A DNA stretch of 64,000 nucleotides from Ktedonospora formicarum (GTDB taxonomy: Bacteria > Chloroflexota > Ktedonobacteria > Ktedonobacterales > Ktedonobacteraceae): positions 2,926,501-2,990,500 of the forward strand of contig NZ_BNJF01000001.1 of NCBI RefSeq assembly GCF_016587355.1, read 5' to 3'. Of the stretch, positions 62,772 to 64,000 are shown piece after piece (within the stretch, counting starts at the first letter, position 1; each line of letters opens with the position of its first letter). Both the position numbers and the translations under genes were made by a program. The notes below the pieces were generated by a model. It had not been told where the DNA came from. It worked only from the letters and a program-made list of their open reading frames with translations, and did no database searches.

Positions 62772-63527
62772 GAACAATCTCCTTATTACTGAGCGTTTGA
62801 ACTAGTGTTCTATTGTAGCAGAGTGCCAGAGGGCGCACAAGACTCTGTAGATACCCTGGCTGCTGCGTATGCGAGGCCATATTCTCCTGTTTTTTCTTTT
62901 ATTGGCGAGTATGTCGCCATCAACAATGATATGTAGCTAGTTAGAAACTATCATATCACCTGAAAAACAGCTCAAAGAATAAGAAATAAGTCCCGTTTTG
63001 TCGAACTAGATAAGAATTTGCTTAGAATATATTGCACATGAAAGAAGCAATAAAGGGCGCGCTTCTAGCCGAAAGGTTGGATGAAGGCGCAAAAATGTTC
63101 CTTTTTTGCGGCCTTATCGATATATATAGTGAGGGGTCTACATCTGTCTGTAACTTAGAAAACGAGGATGCGGGGTAACGAACGTAAAGGGCGTGCCCTC
63201 AAGTAGGAGTGACGCTTGGAATGAGACCCGGGGCACCTTCTCTTCTATCCATAGAAATAGAAGAAGAAGGAAGAAACTGTATATCCGCGCTTACGGACCA
63301 AATTGATGGTATTCATAGGTGAAAATGTGGCATTTGTAGAGTATTATATAACGAAGATAGTGCAGAACGCTGCCAACTTATAGTCCTATGCTGTCATCAA
63401 AATAGATAACTGGACGTTGTAATGGAGTGTATGTAATTTTCAACGTAAAGATATGTAGCGAGCGCGAAATCATGCTATGTAAAATGAACAGTACCTTCAT
63501 CTCTTATCTGAAAGGGGCCTCTGTCCT
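62772..63527. other. 756-bp intergenic region with possible structured RNA
   Basis: No ORF is supported. The plus strand can form several stems at 63055-63110 (GCGCTTC ... GAAGGCGC with an inner AGCC-GAAA-GGTT hairpin, then CGCAAAAA ... TTTTTGCG) and 63193-63237 (GTGCCC ... GGGGCAC). It precedes a membrane-protein gene, so a leader RNA is possible. I could not match a known riboswitch. Confidence 0.4.
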
Positions 63528-64000
63528 GTGAATATGGTAAATGCAAATCTAAGTGCCCTCCTGGCTTCTGGATCGGGTCAGCCTGAGTGGCTGACAACGT
63601 TACAAAACCTGATCGGGCCAACGGTTGCCTGTTTGGTGGCCTTCTTGGTTGTGTTCTGGCTGAGCACCGTTATTTGGACATTCCGCGATATTCGTGCGCG
63701 TACTCAAGATTTCTTATTGCAGATCATCTCAACTGTAGCTGTAGCTATCTTCCCAATCGCGGGTGTGTTCGTATATATGATCCTTCGCCCACGTCAGACG
63801 CTGGCGGAAATTTATGAGCGGCAGTTGGAAGAAGAGTCCTTGCTTGCTGAGATGACTGAGCGCCAAACTTGCAGCAACTGTCACGCACGTATCGAGTCAG
63901 ATTTCCAGGCTTGCCCCTCCTGCGGTCAGAAGCTCAAGCGCTCTTGCCCCAAGTGTGAGCGTCTGTTGGAACTGCGTTGGACTTTCTGCCCATATTGCGC
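63528..64000 (+). CDS. Zinc-ribbon membrane protein (partial, runs off the window end)
   Basis: The frame from GTG 63528 (or ATG 63534) is open to the end of the window: 157 codons so far. Two hydrophobic helices at about 28-50 and 68-88 are followed by a basic/acidic helix (YERQLEEESLLAEMTERQ) and zinc-ribbon pairs CSNCHARIE, CPSCGQKLKRSCPKCERLL and FCPYC. AAGGGG lies 11 bases before the GTG. The membrane-helix-then-zinc-ribbon order suggests a small cytoplasmic scaffold or regulator on the membrane; no enzyme motif is seen. The short open frame at 63587-63817 is in another frame and is not used. Confidence 0.8.
   Translation, partial: MNMVNANLSALLASGSGQPEWLTTLQNLIGPTVACLVAFLVVFWLSTVIWTFRDIRARTQDFLLQIISTVAVAIFPIAGVFVYMILRPRQTLAEIYERQLEEESLLAEMTERQTCSNCHARIESDFQACPSCGQKLKRSCPKCERLLELRWTFCPYC

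Noticed and set aside
63050..63180. c-di-GMP (GEMM-type) riboswitch
   Set aside because: A GAAA tetraloop and a GCGGGGTAACGA segment are vaguely similar, but the conserved core and pairing pattern could not be traced.

Overview
The window is a chromosomal segment of a Gram-positive-like, many-celled-lifestyle bacterium, most probably a Ktedonobacteria-type Chloroflexota. That is inferred, not proven. The pointers are moderate G+C, many one-component regulators, a TIR-domain protein, BACON-like and WD40 proteins, Bacillus-type Fe-S PurF, a GH4 glycosidase and abundant small intergenic repeats. No transposase, integrase, phage gene, rRNA or CRISPR array is visible. The strongest sequence facts are at the non-coding level: a perfect parS site, a tandem of DnaA boxes, three identical initiator tRNAs and a dispersed repeat family with inverted ends.

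Layout. 1-2.1 kb is the end of a nuo (complex I) operon, nuoM-nuoN, closed by a 50-bp perfect palindrome whose centre is a consensus parS site. 2.1-11.9 kb, minus strand, is a purine operon in the order purL-purQM-purC-purF-purD-purN. It has a PurQ-PurM gene fusion and a PurL carrying two PurS-like modules at its N-terminus. Together these proteins cover PRPP to AIR and the SAICAR step. 12.3-18.3 kb holds a cell-wall amidase, gpsA, an AraC-type regulator and a divergent GH4 glycosidase (both with a one-base frame break in a G6 run), and a small membrane protein. 19-22 kb holds a TIR-domain membrane protein and ftsH.

22.8-23.3 kb holds three identical initiator tRNA genes plus an elongator tRNA-Met, followed at 23.44-23.47 kb by the DnaA-box tandem. 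23.5-24.3 kb is csoR-copZ with a clear promoter and operator. 24.5-28.9 kb is a Rad50/SbcC-like ATPase and a NurA nuclease, a likely DNA-end processing pair. 29-35 kb contains a CpXC protein, MogA/MoaB, a seven-bladed WD40 protein, an M16 peptidase, a membrane-anchored unknown and a HIT hydrolase. 35.3-42 kb contains HxlR, an orphan ModC-like ATPase, a PH-like membrane protein, a ROK kinase, a membrane-bound pseudokinase, an isoaspartyl peptidase and a PadR regulator with a palindromic operator. 42-51.6 kb has a methyltransferase, an aminotransferase, a coupled M20 peptidase/CoA-transferase pair, a SprT-like protease, an unknown protein, a GCS2 ligase, a stand-alone RAM domain, a GNAT and a site-2 protease.

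51.9-55.2 kb is a sugar-type cluster (two Gfo/Idh/MocA dehydrogenases around an AraC regulator). 55.8-64 kb holds a zinc-ribbon/BACON surface protein, endonuclease IV, scpB, a fused kinase-like/NarL response regulator, a membrane-anchored glucosaminidase and the start of a zinc-ribbon membrane protein that runs off the end. Many genes end in unusually long, near-perfect hairpins. All coordinates and starts were read by eye; starts were moved from the longest open frame where a Shine-Dalgarno sequence or family alignment argued for it.
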